From an uncultured Lachnospiraceae bacterium (lineage in GTDB: Bacteria > Bacillota > Clostridia > Lachnospirales > Lachnospiraceae): a stretch of 64,000 bases of DNA. Below are positions 47,563-58,014 of the stretch, piece after piece. The position numbers and the translations under genes were made by a program. The DNA lies in NCBI GenBank assembly GCA_947176965.1, contig CAMWSU010000002.1, forward strand, positions 1 to 64,000. The letters are read 5' to 3'. Within the stretch, counting starts at the first letter, position 1. Each line of letters begins with the position of its first letter. A model generated the notes under the pieces. That model had not been told where the DNA came from and ran no database searches. It worked only from the letters and a program-made list of their open reading frames with translations.

Positions 47563-48845
47563 ATCTTTTGTGCATGCATGTGAATGTTTTTTATTACAAT
47601 TGTCCCGAACATGACAGCCAGTAACAGCATGATGCCCCCATAACAGACGGCTGCTCCGAAGCTCCCCCATGTTCTCACAACAACCGGAAACATGCATAAT
47701 GACAAAATTGCCCCTGCACCGTAACCGATTATAATATACCGTTGGAGACGCATCACCGTCAGAATCACAACAAAGAAGCTTACACTCGCAAGTACCCCTC
47801 CGCCCCCTACCAGCAGCAATAATTCCGTCCGATATGCTGTCAGATCCGTATGATATAGTAAAGACAATACCGGAACTCCCAGCAGATAAGCCCCCATGAC
47901 ACACAGACATGTCAGGAGCAGGATGATGCCTGTCTGGGTTTTGATCTTCCTGACGATCTGCTCATATCTGCCTTCCCTCCATGCTGCTGCAATGGATACG
48001 ATGATGGGCTGATACAGAAAGCTGCTGAGCAGTCCTACCACAAAGACCGGCATGCTCACAAAGCCCCAGCATGCCGTATCCTGTTCCGTCATATAGACAT
48101 CAATCGAATATTTTGGCGCATTGCTGATATAGAAGGTCATAAACCCCATCAGACACAGCGGCAGACATTCCTTTCCCAAAGAAACGATATTCTTCGGATA
48201 CACCTTTTCGGATTCCTGCCGAAAGCGGGGATATGTCCGATATTTGCAGACGAGAAACAGGGTCAGCGAAACAAGCAGCGCCGCAGCCGTAGTCCGGAAC
48301 AGATTCCGTGTAAACGGCAGCAAAACCAAATATGTGAGCAGAATGCCGGACCATCTGAGTACAAACATCTTAGCCCCCGTATCCAGTCTCCCGTTTTTCT
48401 GATACAGCCCCCAGTATACATCCTCAAACGCTTCCACTGCAAAGATCATGCACATGAGCAGCACGGTCCCCATTTTATACACAGAATCGCCCCGCATGAA
48501 TACCCCATACAACGCACAGACAATACTGATCAGTATCATACTCACTACCGTAACGACCCTCAGGCGGAAATATACATGAAAAGAATAGTTTCCCTGATCC
48601 GTGATCTGATAATTCCTGACCCCGTATTTCCCGATCGCCGCAAGCAGATTCGCTGTTGCAAACGCGATCGTCAGAATGCCCGCATCTTCAAGTCCTGTAA
48701 CTCTTGTTACAAGCATGGACATTAATACAGCTTCAGACGCGTTTAATAAGCCCGCTGCCGTGTTCCATATATAATCCCGTTTTGAAACTGTCTCCTCACG
48801 GATTTTTTCTTTTTTCTCATTGTCTTTGTATGTCGTCTTCATCAA
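47559..48845 (-). CDS. Wzx/MATE-like polysaccharide flippase
   Basis: KRDYIWNTAAGLLNASEAVLMSMLVTRVTGLEDAGILTIAFATANLLAAIGKYGVRNYQ; multi-TM. Confidence 0.85.
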   Translation of the reverse strand: MMKTTYKDNEKKEKIREETVSKRDYIWNTAAGLLNASEAVLMSMLVTRVTGLEDAGILTIAFATANLLAAIGKYGVRNYQITDQGNYSFHVYFRLRVVTVVSMILISIVCALYGVFMRGDSVYKMGTVLLMCMIFAVEAFEDVYWGLYQKNGRLDTGAKMFVLRWSGILLTYLVLLPFTRNLFRTTAAALLVSLTLFLVCKYRTYPRFRQESEKVYPKNIVSLGKECLPLCLMGFMTFYISNAPKYSIDVYMTEQDTACWGFVSMPVFVVGLLSSFLYQPIIVSIAAAWREGRYEQIVRKIKTQTGIILLLTCLCVMGAYLLGVPVLSLLYHTDLTAYRTELLLLVGGGGVLASVSFFVVILTVMRLQRYIIIGYGAGAILSLCMFPVVVRTWGSFGAAVCYGGIMLLLAVMFGTIVIKNIHMHAQKI

Positions 48846-49767
48846 AATTAATCAATTCCTTTTCGATCACCGGAAGCTGCTTTGTGACTCTTTTCAGAAT
48901 CGTTCCGACATACTCGCCCACCAGACCGATAAACAGAATCTGCACCGATCCTATGAAAAATATTCCGATCAGCATCGGTGCGGTTCCTGCCGAAAACCGA
49001 TTCCAATAGATCAGCTTTAGTATCAGATAGACAATGCCGATGAGAAAACAGATCATCGACATCAAACAGCCCATTACCGTCACAGTCCTGAGCGGCGCAG
49101 TAGAAGTCGAGACCAGCGTGTCCAGCGCATAATCAAAATACCTGCCAATATTATAACTGGATTTCCCGCTTTTCCTCTTATTCTGTTTGTACGGAATCAG
49201 CTTGACAGGATATCCCATCTCAGCAATTAACGTTCGAAAGGAAATATCCGGATCAGATTCCAACATCTCTTTCAAAACCTTTCTGTCATGTAAGCAGATA
49301 CCGGATATGTGCTTATATTGGGGAATCGGCGAAAACATATTGATGATATTGTAGTATAAATCACGCAGTTTGTATTTGACAACCCCTTCCTCACTGGCAG
49401 TCTTCTGCCCGTAGACCAACAAATATCCTTCCTCCCATGCCCTGAGGAACTCGGGAATCAGCTCCGGCGGATCCTGCAAATCCGAAGCAAGGGCGATCAC
49501 AACCTCTCCTGTACAATGGCGCATCGCGTTTCTGGGCGATTTGCGCGGGCCGTAATTCCGATTATTTATGATCACTTTTATGCGTTTGTCCTCGCTCGCC
49601 AGCCGGCGCAGAACATCCTGCGTCCCATCCTCGGAAGCATTGTCCGAAAACACGATCTCATACCGGTATGACTCTTTTTCCATTACGGCTTCAATTCGTT
49701 TCACCAATTCTTCCACATTGTTTACTTCATTATAGCAGGCAATGCAGAAACTAATCTTTTTCTCCAA
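48817..49767 (-). CDS. GT2 polyprenyl-phosphate glycosyltransferase (GtrB-like)
   Basis: KISFCIACYNEVNNVEELVKRIEAVMEKESYRYEIVFSDNASEDGT...; C-terminal TMs. Confidence 0.9.
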   Translation of the reverse strand: MEKKISFCIACYNEVNNVEELVKRIEAVMEKESYRYEIVFSDNASEDGTQDVLRRLASEDKRIKVIINNRNYGPRKSPRNAMRHCTGEVVIALASDLQDPPELIPEFLRAWEEGYLLVYGQKTASEEGVVKYKLRDLYYNIINMFSPIPQYKHISGICLHDRKVLKEMLESDPDISFRTLIAEMGYPVKLIPYKQNKRKSGKSSYNIGRYFDYALDTLVSTSTAPLRTVTVMGCLMSMICFLIGIVYLILKLIYWNRFSAGTAPMLIGIFFIGSVQILFIGLVGEYVGTILKRVTKQLPVIEKELINFDEDDIQRQ

Positions 49768-49772
49768 CTCAC

Positions 49773-51035
49773 TTACCCCGCTGTTGTGGCCATGCTGAGA
49801 AAATCAACCGTTTCTCTCTTTCCCAGTTTCGCAAGCATCTCTTTGGCACATGCCTCGCCGGACCACGTCGTAATAAAAATGTATTCTTTCGTATATTCTT
49901 TGAGTGCTTCCGGCTTTAGAATCGGTACCCCAAAAAACTCTCCGGTACAATAGCTGTCTATCACGGCTCTACATCTGCTGTCCGGATATATCTCCTGTAT
50001 AACCTGATATACATTCATTCCAATCTGTCCGGCTCCCCATAAAACATAATCAAAAGAGCCTTTTCTCTCCTCCGGCAGTCTTTCAAGCACCTTTCGATAA
50101 TAGTTCCCATAGGGACTCCTGTCCCTGATCTCATAAAAATAGCCCAGATCGGCTGCTTCCCCAAATCTTTGCACGGTCTCCTTGATCTTTGCGATCGCAA
50201 TATCAAGCATCTGCGCTTTTCTGTCCTCATAAGAAACAGTCTGTCCTTCCCATTGTATCATAGAATATGTCTCCGGGGTAAAAATCCGTAAATAACGGTC
50301 AATCCATCCCATCCTCGGCGAAAGGTTGTCCGTCACGGGAATTACCGGAATTCCCGCAGACATACATGGCGACATACAATGCAGTCTTGAGGTAACGACC
50401 AGCTTTGCCTGCGTTTTGTACGTCTCCCAAAGCTCATTCACGATTTTCTCAACATAGTTCTTGTCCCTTACTTCCTTCTCATTACGAATATGGCTCACTC
50501 TGACGATTTCGCCGGAAAGTTCTCCTTCATGCCCGCGATAATACGCTTCAAACGATTCCGGAACATCCACGAAGAAAATCTTATTTCCCTTTCCGGCATG
50601 TTCCACGCGAGGCATTGTTGCGGTAACACATCCATATAAATAAGCCGGGATATGATTTGCTCTCATAATTTCCATCGTAAACTCGTCCCTGCATCCAATC
50701 GGCGCATAAAATCTGAAATAGTCCGCCAGCTCCTGCGGAAGCCGCTGCGCGGAAAAATAGGAAAGTCCCAAAAAGACCGGTATGATACGCGGAGGCAGCG
50801 GGATGATATCGATAATCCAGTTAAAAGACAGATTGATATTGATCGGGAGGAGCAGATATTCTCCGTCATATCGATGAATCTCTGTTAATTCAATCCTTAC
50901 AACGTCCTCCCTTTTAATCCCCATACGCTCATATATATACAGAACTGCCTCTGTCTGCATCCAGTCTCCCAAATTGATATAGGACCTATCTTCTTTGGAA
51001 CTGATCGGAGTGACTACCAAAACTCCATACTTCAT
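49773..51035 (-). CDS. Polysaccharide pyruvyl transferase with C-terminal Rossmann-like region
   Basis: SRLHCMSPCMSAGIPVIPVTDNLSPRMGWIDRYLRIFTPETYSMIQWEG...; C-terminal FDYVLWGAGQIGMNVYQVIQEIYPDSRCRAVIDS. Confidence 0.82.
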   Translation of the reverse strand: MKYGVLVVTPISSKEDRSYINLGDWMQTEAVLYIYERMGIKREDVVRIELTEIHRYDGEYLLLPININLSFNWIIDIIPLPPRIIPVFLGLSYFSAQRLPQELADYFRFYAPIGCRDEFTMEIMRANHIPAYLYGCVTATMPRVEHAGKGNKIFFVDVPESFEAYYRGHEGELSGEIVRVSHIRNEKEVRDKNYVEKIVNELWETYKTQAKLVVTSRLHCMSPCMSAGIPVIPVTDNLSPRMGWIDRYLRIFTPETYSMIQWEGQTVSYEDRKAQMLDIAIAKIKETVQRFGEAADLGYFYEIRDRSPYGNYYRKVLERLPEERKGSFDYVLWGAGQIGMNVYQVIQEIYPDSRCRAVIDSYCTGEFFGVPILKPEALKEYTKEYIFITTWSGEACAKEMLAKLGKRETVDFLSMATTAG

Positions 51036-51121
51036 AATCTGCCTCCCTTAGAATGATTTATTATGTTCGGAAGAAAACAGTGAGCGTATGGGTGATTAAA
51101 AACTACCATTCCCTCTTACCG

Positions 51122-52453
51122 TCACAGACAAACATTGGAAAAGGAATTTTGATACCCCGCCTCCTTTTCATGTTTTTTTCCATCCTCGCAGCATTGATAA
51201 AATCGGGTATGTCCGATTTTTTCAAAATAGCAATAGGACTCCAAAATAGCCGCTCCGGTACATACAAAACACCACGCGTCCTTGTGATCCTCCAAGATTT
51301 CCTTCGTATCCGTTTTTACGCCGTGAAAAATCAATCTTTTTTTCTTATCGATTACTCCTGCCAACCGTGCATTTGGATAGTGCTCTCGGATATAGGCATC
51401 CACGGATGATGCAGTTTGCGTAACTCCCCATAAAATATAAGAAAACGAATCATTTATATCGAAATTACGCTCTATATAATCCTCTGTATTCGTGTAAAAT
51501 TCTACATGGCATTCCTCTGCCGCATTTGTCTCATAAAATGCACTGATCCTAAAGATACTGCTGTATTTCTCATAGGACTCTCTGATGCGCTTAGCAGCAT
51601 TTTGTATCATAAGCGCTTTCAGTTCTTCGTACATAATCGGAGCCGGATTCCAGTCAATCGTGCTCCACTCCTGCCGTGTATACACATGAATCAGACTATT
51701 TATCCCCAAAAATCTGAACGACATTCTATCCTTTGCAAATATTACCGGTATCCCCATTGCAACACAGGGCAGCGCTCCATGAAGTCTTGATGTAATGATC
51801 AGTTTTGCGCTTTTGCAATAATTTCCGTATACTTCCTCCGCTTTTTTCTCGGCTCCCAAGGGGCAATCTTCCGGATAGTAGAGATGACTTACAAACACTG
51901 CCTGCTTCTTGATTTCCTCCGGGATATAGGGAAGCAGATCATCCTGAATATCAATACAATAAATGGTATCTCCCTGAATCGTTTTATCCCTTGCAGGCAA
52001 AGATGCACTCATACACCCGCCCAAGTAAGCTGTGATTCCATGGGCACGCATAATGCGCATCGTATACCCGTCCCTGCATCCGATTGGTTCAAATCGTCTC
52101 AAATACTGTACTTCTTCATCGGAAAGGTGTGTATCTAAAACAGACACTCCAAGAAACACCGGGATGATCTTCGGCGAGAACTGCGTGATCTTCATTTCCG
52201 CATGATACCCATATAGTGGAAAAGAAATCGGCAGTATCACATATTCCCCGTCCCAGTCGGCAAGCCTGTGAAAGGGAATACGCAAGATATCCTTCTCTTC
52301 TATCCCCATTGTTTTATATAAATACCGGATTGCCAAAAGCTGCACATCATCACCGATTGTCAATCTTTCGCTTCTGCTAAAGTCAAGGTTTCCAAATTTT
52401 ACCCCTCCCCCGCACATAACACTGTTTTCTTTGTCTCGCATCATTTTGATCAC
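51122..52453 (-). CDS. Polysaccharide pyruvyl transferase with C-terminal Rossmann-like region
   Basis: IITSRLHGALPCVAMGIPVIFAKDRMSFRFLGINSLIHVYTRQEWSTIDWNPAPI...; C-terminal FSYILWGVTQTASSVDAYIREHYPNARLAGVIDKKKRLIFHG. Confidence 0.82.
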   Translation of the reverse strand: MIKMMRDKENSVMCGGGVKFGNLDFSRSERLTIGDDVQLLAIRYLYKTMGIEEKDILRIPFHRLADWDGEYVILPISFPLYGYHAEMKITQFSPKIIPVFLGVSVLDTHLSDEEVQYLRRFEPIGCRDGYTMRIMRAHGITAYLGGCMSASLPARDKTIQGDTIYCIDIQDDLLPYIPEEIKKQAVFVSHLYYPEDCPLGAEKKAEEVYGNYCKSAKLIITSRLHGALPCVAMGIPVIFAKDRMSFRFLGINSLIHVYTRQEWSTIDWNPAPIMYEELKALMIQNAAKRIRESYEKYSSIFRISAFYETNAAEECHVEFYTNTEDYIERNFDINDSFSYILWGVTQTASSVDAYIREHYPNARLAGVIDKKKRLIFHGVKTDTKEILEDHKDAWCFVCTGAAILESYCYFEKIGHTRFYQCCEDGKKHEKEAGYQNSFSNVCL

Positions 52454-52509
52454 CTTCGCTATCAGTCAGATTCACTTGAACCCCATACTGTCCATATCAA
52501 AGCTATTCT

Positions 52510-54300
52510 CTATTTCAGAATATACCTCTCCAACTCTTCCTTTGATAAAAAGGGACTCATATCGTGGAGCGGAGGCGTAATAAATTCACCGTTCTCATTC
52601 ATTTTTGATTCGATCCTTGGTCCTCTGATCTCATCAATTCTTTCCAAAACCTCCAAGATACAGGGACCTTGTTCTTTCATAAGCCATTCTATCCCGTCTT
52701 CTAACTCTCCGACGGAATGACATCTGCGAAACGCGATTTCAAACGCGTCTGCCACCTTTGAAAAATTCGGGAAGCTTACCCCGCTCTTTTCGTCACATCC
52801 CGTATAAGTACCTCCGAAAAAATTGGAGCAGGTCTGCCTGATAGCGGCATACCCGTCATTACTGAATATGACAATCTTGATCGGAAAACGATGATAAGAG
52901 ATCGTCTGCAGCTCCTGCAGATTCATCATAACAGATCCGTCTCCCGTAACACAATAAATGGGACTTTGGGTTGCTGCTGCCGCGCCGACCGCCTGCGTAA
53001 TGTCGTCTCCCATGGAACCGCAGTTATAATTGACAAGCACCCTTTGATCCCTGTGACTGATCCCTTCCTGCAATATTCCAAGGACGCAATTGCTGTTTCC
53101 AAGCACGACGACCGCATCGGACTCCGCTTCTTTCATGAACTCCCGCCAAAAAAGAAGTGCCGGCACCCTTTCTTTTTCATCAAGCGCTCCGTGGCGCAAA
53201 AGCATCTCATACTTAGGAATACTGTCATACACATATCTGCAATGTTCTGTCCATGCCTCCTTTGCCGTCACCTTGATTCCCAATGCATTCCATTGACGGA
53301 AGAAGGATTTCAGATCCGTACAGATCAGCCGCTCGATTCGCAATCCCGGCTTTTTACTCTCATCTGCACACGCATCCACCATGATGATCTTTGCATTTTC
53401 AGCAAATCCCTCCTGATAAAAGCCTGTCTGCTTATAGGACAGACTGTTTCCCAACACCAGGATCAGATCCGCACTCTGCAGGATAAAATTGCCGCATCTG
53501 GGACCACTGCTTCCGGACATGCCATAGTAATTCTCTTCTCCATGATAATTGATATCCGCCTGGAGCGCACCGCCAACAATCGGTATTCTCACATTCTTCG
53601 TGAATTCCCTGTAGCCATCGATTGCATCTCCGGTCCGTATTCCTGATCCCGTAAGAATACACGGTCTCTCTGCCTCAGACAACATACGCCCTATCTCTCC
53701 AAGCTGTCCCGCATCCACCCCTTCACCGAATGTGGCAGACTCGTCCTCATACAGATCCTTTTCTTCCACCATCGCTCCCTGCACGTCCAACGGGATGTCC
53801 AGCCATACAGGACCTCTGCGTCCCTCCAATGCGATCATGATCGCTTTGTTCAACTCTCTTTTTATCGAAAGCGGATCTCTCACCAATACCGCATATTTTG
53901 TAATACTCTTTACCTGCGAAATGATATCATTTTCCTGTACACCGCGGGAGCGCAGCTTTAGTCCTGTTGCCGCTACCGTTGTTTCATATCGGGGCATCCC
54001 GGATATGACGAGCATCGGAACACTGTCAACCCATGCCCCCTGTACTCCATTGAGCGCATTGATTCCGCCCGGTCCGCTCGTAACACAGACAGCCGCAAGC
54101 TTCCCTGTCAGCCTTGCGTATCCCTCCGCCGCCATCGAACAAGCCTGCTCATGATGATTATAGATTGTTCTGATCCTGTCCTTTGCAAGTACAAAAGCAT
54201 TATTCAGATGCATGGCTCCTCCTCCGACCACACTGAAACAGTCGGTGATGCCTCTTTCGATCAATTCCTCTACCAGTATATCCGCAACACGCTTTTTCAT
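52510..54300 (-). CDS. ThDP-dependent enzyme (second paralog)
   Basis: CFSVVGGGAMHLNNAFVLAKDRIRTIYNHHEQACSMAAEGYARLTGKLAAVCVTSGPGGINALNGVQGAWVDSVPMLVISG...GDGSVMMNLQELQTISYH. Confidence 0.93.
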   Translation of the reverse strand: MKKRVADILVEELIERGITDCFSVVGGGAMHLNNAFVLAKDRIRTIYNHHEQACSMAAEGYARLTGKLAAVCVTSGPGGINALNGVQGAWVDSVPMLVISGMPRYETTVAATGLKLRSRGVQENDIISQVKSITKYAVLVRDPLSIKRELNKAIMIALEGRRGPVWLDIPLDVQGAMVEEKDLYEDESATFGEGVDAGQLGEIGRMLSEAERPCILTGSGIRTGDAIDGYREFTKNVRIPIVGGALQADINYHGEENYYGMSGSSGPRCGNFILQSADLILVLGNSLSYKQTGFYQEGFAENAKIIMVDACADESKKPGLRIERLICTDLKSFFRQWNALGIKVTAKEAWTEHCRYVYDSIPKYEMLLRHGALDEKERVPALLFWREFMKEAESDAVVVLGNSNCVLGILQEGISHRDQRVLVNYNCGSMGDDITQAVGAAAATQSPIYCVTGDGSVMMNLQELQTISYHRFPIKIVIFSNDGYAAIRQTCSNFFGGTYTGCDEKSGVSFPNFSKVADAFEIAFRRCHSVGELEDGIEWLMKEQGPCILEVLERIDEIRGPRIESKMNENGEFITPPLHDMSPFLSKEELERYILK

Positions 54301-54315
54301 GGATACCTCCGCAAT

Positions 54316-55200
54316 TTAATACAGCAATGACAACAGATCGATCTGCTGCTCATGCTCCGAATACCATCGGTACAACTTCCGAACGGCCTCCTCATACGAG
54401 ATCAGTTCGATTTTTCCGATCTCTGCCGCCAATCTGCTGTTATCCGCCGTATATTCATTTGCCAATCCCTCTTCACAAACAATAACAGGAACATCTTTTC
54501 CGCTCACTTTTTTTACCGTTTCTGCAAGCGATATGAGATCGATCCTTCTGCCGGATACGATATTGTAGGAGTGATACTGCGGCTTTTTCAATAGAAGAAA
54601 CCGCTCCACCATATGGCAGAAATCATCTATATAGAGATAGTCAAAATATACGTTTCTGCGTATCGTGATCGGCAGATTTTTTAATGCCTTGCAGCATGCT
54701 CCCGATATAAAAGTGGTCTTCCAGTTTTCATATTTCCCAAACAGACCAAAAATTCTCAGATTATAGATGTTTTCGCTCTTTTCAATCTGGCGCCCTATGA
54801 TATATTTTGCCAATCCGTAACTGCTATCCGGAATGCTGTTCTCCCACCGGTCTTCCGTTACAGAGCAAATCGGGAATCGCTTATCGTATTCTGCTCCTGA
54901 ACCGAAATAAACCATTTTCCCATACAGATCATGATATTTGGAAAAATTATAGAACATCCGCAGATCATATTCGAGTTCTTTTTCCGCCAGTCTCCCGTTA
55001 TGGGCCCTCGGATTATATATGGAAGCATGTATGATTATATCATACTTTGTTTCTTTTAACTGCTGATATATGGCTTTTTCATCCAAAAGGTCGAGTTCAC
55101 TGCTGGTTGCGGCCGTTACCTCATATTCTTTCTTGGAGGATAAATATTCATATAAATTGCGTCCTACAAATCCTCCGGCTCCCGTAATCAGTATTTTCAT
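54316..55200 (-). CDS. NAD-dependent epimerase/dehydratase (SDR)
   Basis: MKILITGAGGFVGRNLYEYLSSKKEYEVTAATSSELDLLD; YxxxK-like SSYGLAKYIIG. Confidence 0.92.
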   Translation of the reverse strand: MKILITGAGGFVGRNLYEYLSSKKEYEVTAATSSELDLLDEKAIYQQLKETKYDIIIHASIYNPRAHNGRLAEKELEYDLRMFYNFSKYHDLYGKMVYFGSGAEYDKRFPICSVTEDRWENSIPDSSYGLAKYIIGRQIEKSENIYNLRIFGLFGKYENWKTTFISGACCKALKNLPITIRRNVYFDYLYIDDFCHMVERFLLLKKPQYHSYNIVSGRRIDLISLAETVKKVSGKDVPVIVCEEGLANEYTADNSRLAAEIGKIELISYEEAVRKLYRWYSEHEQQIDLLSLLY

Positions 55201-56159
55201 CTGCTTCTCCCTCTGCCCTTTAATCTAATCAGCGATACCGCTTTCTTTGCCTTGCGTTTGATCGTATAGATCCACTCGGACAAATTCACCAATACGCTCA
55301 TCGGTAAAAGCTTGTACAGTCTCCGGCTTCTCTTCTGCCATTTCGTGTCCATACTCCATTCTTCCAGCGTTACGCACAAATAAGAGCGTCCCGCCCATTC
55401 CAGCATTGCCTTTTCGGGTCTCATCGTAAGAAAGGACGCCCCCGTCCGACACTGATCGATTTTCGTAACATGATACAGCTGCGGATAGTACTGCATGGTA
55501 TAATTTCCGTAAGTCTCAAACTCCGAGAATCCGGCCTGCGTAATATATTTCGGATTGACGGCATATAGAATCTTTTCCCACCAGACAGTTCCCTTTACCG
55601 CGGAATTTTCCATGATCCCTATCAGTTCTTTCATCACATCGGTTTTGAAGATCATAAACTGGTTTACAAATGATTTTACCTGTCGGCATTTCTTGATTTT
55701 GCCCGGACATAACGTATCCAGCGTAGCAAAATATTCTTCATGGTCTTCATCCCGTTCGAAAAACTGCGGCTTCCCGTCTTTCTCGGAGAAAAAGGGAATG
55801 TCCCGAAGCGGTACCGTATCCATATCCCACGATACATAATATTCTTCTTCACAGTGAAACGCATAACTCATTTTGATAAACTGCTGGAAATACCATCCCG
55901 CTCTGTCAGCAAACGGAACTCCGTTCTCCCTGCAAACCTTCTCAATAATGTCTGACACCGTCTCCCTGCTCATACCCTGCAGCAAGGTATTTCCATCCAG
56001 AAACTCAACGCCTTTCATGGCCGGCAGCTTTTCCCGCATGGATGCCGGACCGATCAATACGATCTTCTTTCCGCCCAGATGCTTTTTGATATAGGGTATA
56101 TGAGATTCAATCAAAGGATAGGTTCCCCAATAAACCGGAATGATCACCTGATAGGTCAT
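55197..56159 (-). CDS. DUF6492-like glycan-cluster protein
   Basis: MTYQVIIPVYWGTYPLIESHIPYIKKHLGGKKIVLIGP...GWYFQQFIKMSYAFHCEEEYYVSWDMDTVPLRDIPFF. Confidence 0.7.
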   Translation of the reverse strand: MTYQVIIPVYWGTYPLIESHIPYIKKHLGGKKIVLIGPASMREKLPAMKGVEFLDGNTLLQGMSRETVSDIIEKVCRENGVPFADRAGWYFQQFIKMSYAFHCEEEYYVSWDMDTVPLRDIPFFSEKDGKPQFFERDEDHEEYFATLDTLCPGKIKKCRQVKSFVNQFMIFKTDVMKELIGIMENSAVKGTVWWEKILYAVNPKYITQAGFSEFETYGNYTMQYYPQLYHVTKIDQCRTGASFLTMRPEKAMLEWAGRSYLCVTLEEWSMDTKWQKRSRRLYKLLPMSVLVNLSEWIYTIKRKAKKAVSLIRLKGRGRSR

Positions 56160-56256
56160 ACACTGGCTCCTCCTACATTTTTACTGTTTCGATAATTGCA
56201 GACACATACACTTTATTCTATCGTCCTGCGAAATATCTCATTGGCCACCGGTGTGC

Positions 56257-57987
56257 TTACCGGACCAACATGACTACCTGATCCGCCACCGCCTGCACCT
56301 GATACCCCTGCTCCAAAAAGTACGCCGCCGTCTTTTCTTCCTCACCGGAATATCCGCCGTTTTCACAATCGGTAATGACAATCTTTGTCGGCATCTTATC
56401 CGGGTGAGATTCATAATATTCGACCAGCTCCGCACTGTCCACCGCAAAACGGGTCACATAGGGAACTGCGATCTCTCCGTCGGAATGCACGAGCGGCAGC
56501 GCAGAAATCGGAAGAAACAATACTTTATCCTGCGATGTGATCCCACACAGATCGATAGCGGATAAGAGCTCCTGATACCCCTGCGCTGTCTCCGCAGTCG
56601 TATAGATCCCCCGGCAGGGTCCCTGTGTCATTTTGGTATCCAACTCCCTTAACGGTTCGTCAAACCAGGTAAAGAACAGTCTCAGCCAAAGAACACAGAA
56701 GGCAAATACCACGATCGGAGCATACGAGAGAATGCTTTGGATATACGGCTTCTTCTCCGCCCCGGTCAATCTCCGGTATTCACAAAGCATCAGGACCGTG
56801 ATGCCGGACGGGATCACAAACATGGCGGACATGGACAGGATCTCCGTGTTGGTTCCCAGAAAATTGCACACCGCAAACAGATAGCCGAAAGCCAGCGCCC
56901 AAAAATAAGTTTTGATCCGCAGCGATGCCTCAGCAGCATCCTCCGCGCTCTCACCATCCTTTTTTCCGCATACAGTCAGCAGAAAAACCGCAACACCCAG
57001 AAAGAACGGCGGTACCATCGTCAGATTATTCGCAATACTGCCATAAATAAATGCAAATCGAAGAACGGCATATACCGTAAAGATGACTGATACGCCGAAT
57101 AAATAGTTCTTCCATTTCCCATTCAGCGTCTTCCTCTTGAAGATCGTAACAGCATATACGCAGACGAGCGCCGCCGAGCATCGCCAATACACCCTGAACA
57201 CCTGCCACTGGCTTTGTATCAGTTTCACAAGCGGATTTGCCTTATGCTCCGCGTCACCCAATATCATCTTCACATTATACAGATATTCGCCGAAGCTCCC
57301 TTTCCCGATCAGGGAGATCAGAAAAATCCCTCCAAGGATCAGTGCGCCGCATGTTACCCACAAGATCCCCCCACAGGAAAAAAGGCCCTCCTGCTCCTTT
57401 TTTCTGTACCGCATGATCACGCACACCGCCAGGTAGACCGGATAAACAAGAAACAGATACGGATTGCTGAACATCGATAAGCATAACAGAAATCCGCCAA
57501 GAAGGTAGTCTCTCCGTCTCCACTGCCTTCTGCTCAGGCAGAAAGCGATCAGAATGAAAAAGACGGCGATCGACATGGTATTATAGCTCAATGCCGTGAT
57601 ATTGTATGGCGTAAAACACAAATAAACAAATACCATCCACAGGATGCCTTTCCTGTCTTTCAGCAGCCGCCAAATGATCATTCCCGACGCAAAATGAACA
57701 CAGAGATAGACAATCCGCGCCTGCAGGATATTGATCTGAAAACCCGGTATCCAGCGTACAAGCTGAAAGATCGGCCAGGTGTTTAACTGGGTCGGCGGAT
57801 GCCAGTCATCCAACAGGAAACGATCCCCCTGAAGATACCGTTTTAAGGAAGCAATGTAGCATAGCTCATCATCCAGCGGCATGCTGAAAAACGCGCGCGC
57901 GATCAGTACCGCAAACAGCACCACCACAACCGCCGCAAACAATATCTGTTCTTTTTCTATTTTGGCCTTTTTCTTGCTTGTTTCCAT
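56257..57987 (-). CDS. Large multi-TM membrane protein (GT39/GT-C-like candidate)
   Basis: 576 aa; FFSMPLDDELCYIASLKRYLQGDRFLLDDWHPPTQLNTWPIFQLVRW (acidic pair after TM1, GT-C-like). Confidence 0.6.
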   Translation of the reverse strand: METSKKKAKIEKEQILFAAVVVVLFAVLIARAFFSMPLDDELCYIASLKRYLQGDRFLLDDWHPPTQLNTWPIFQLVRWIPGFQINILQARIVYLCVHFASGMIIWRLLKDRKGILWMVFVYLCFTPYNITALSYNTMSIAVFFILIAFCLSRRQWRRRDYLLGGFLLCLSMFSNPYLFLVYPVYLAVCVIMRYRKKEQEGLFSCGGILWVTCGALILGGIFLISLIGKGSFGEYLYNVKMILGDAEHKANPLVKLIQSQWQVFRVYWRCSAALVCVYAVTIFKRKTLNGKWKNYLFGVSVIFTVYAVLRFAFIYGSIANNLTMVPPFFLGVAVFLLTVCGKKDGESAEDAAEASLRIKTYFWALAFGYLFAVCNFLGTNTEILSMSAMFVIPSGITVLMLCEYRRLTGAEKKPYIQSILSYAPIVVFAFCVLWLRLFFTWFDEPLRELDTKMTQGPCRGIYTTAETAQGYQELLSAIDLCGITSQDKVLFLPISALPLVHSDGEIAVPYVTRFAVDSAELVEYYESHPDKMPTKIVITDCENGGYSGEEEKTAAYFLEQGYQVQAVADQVVMLVR

Positions 57988-58014
57988 TCCGTTTATGCCT
58001 CATTCTCTTTTGGC

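Noticed and set aside
47563-47910. N-terminal extension of ORF 45625..47910
   Set aside because: Overlaps the Wzx-like gene C-terminus out of frame; the start at MINGKPSK (47562) with stop-start overlap is more credible.
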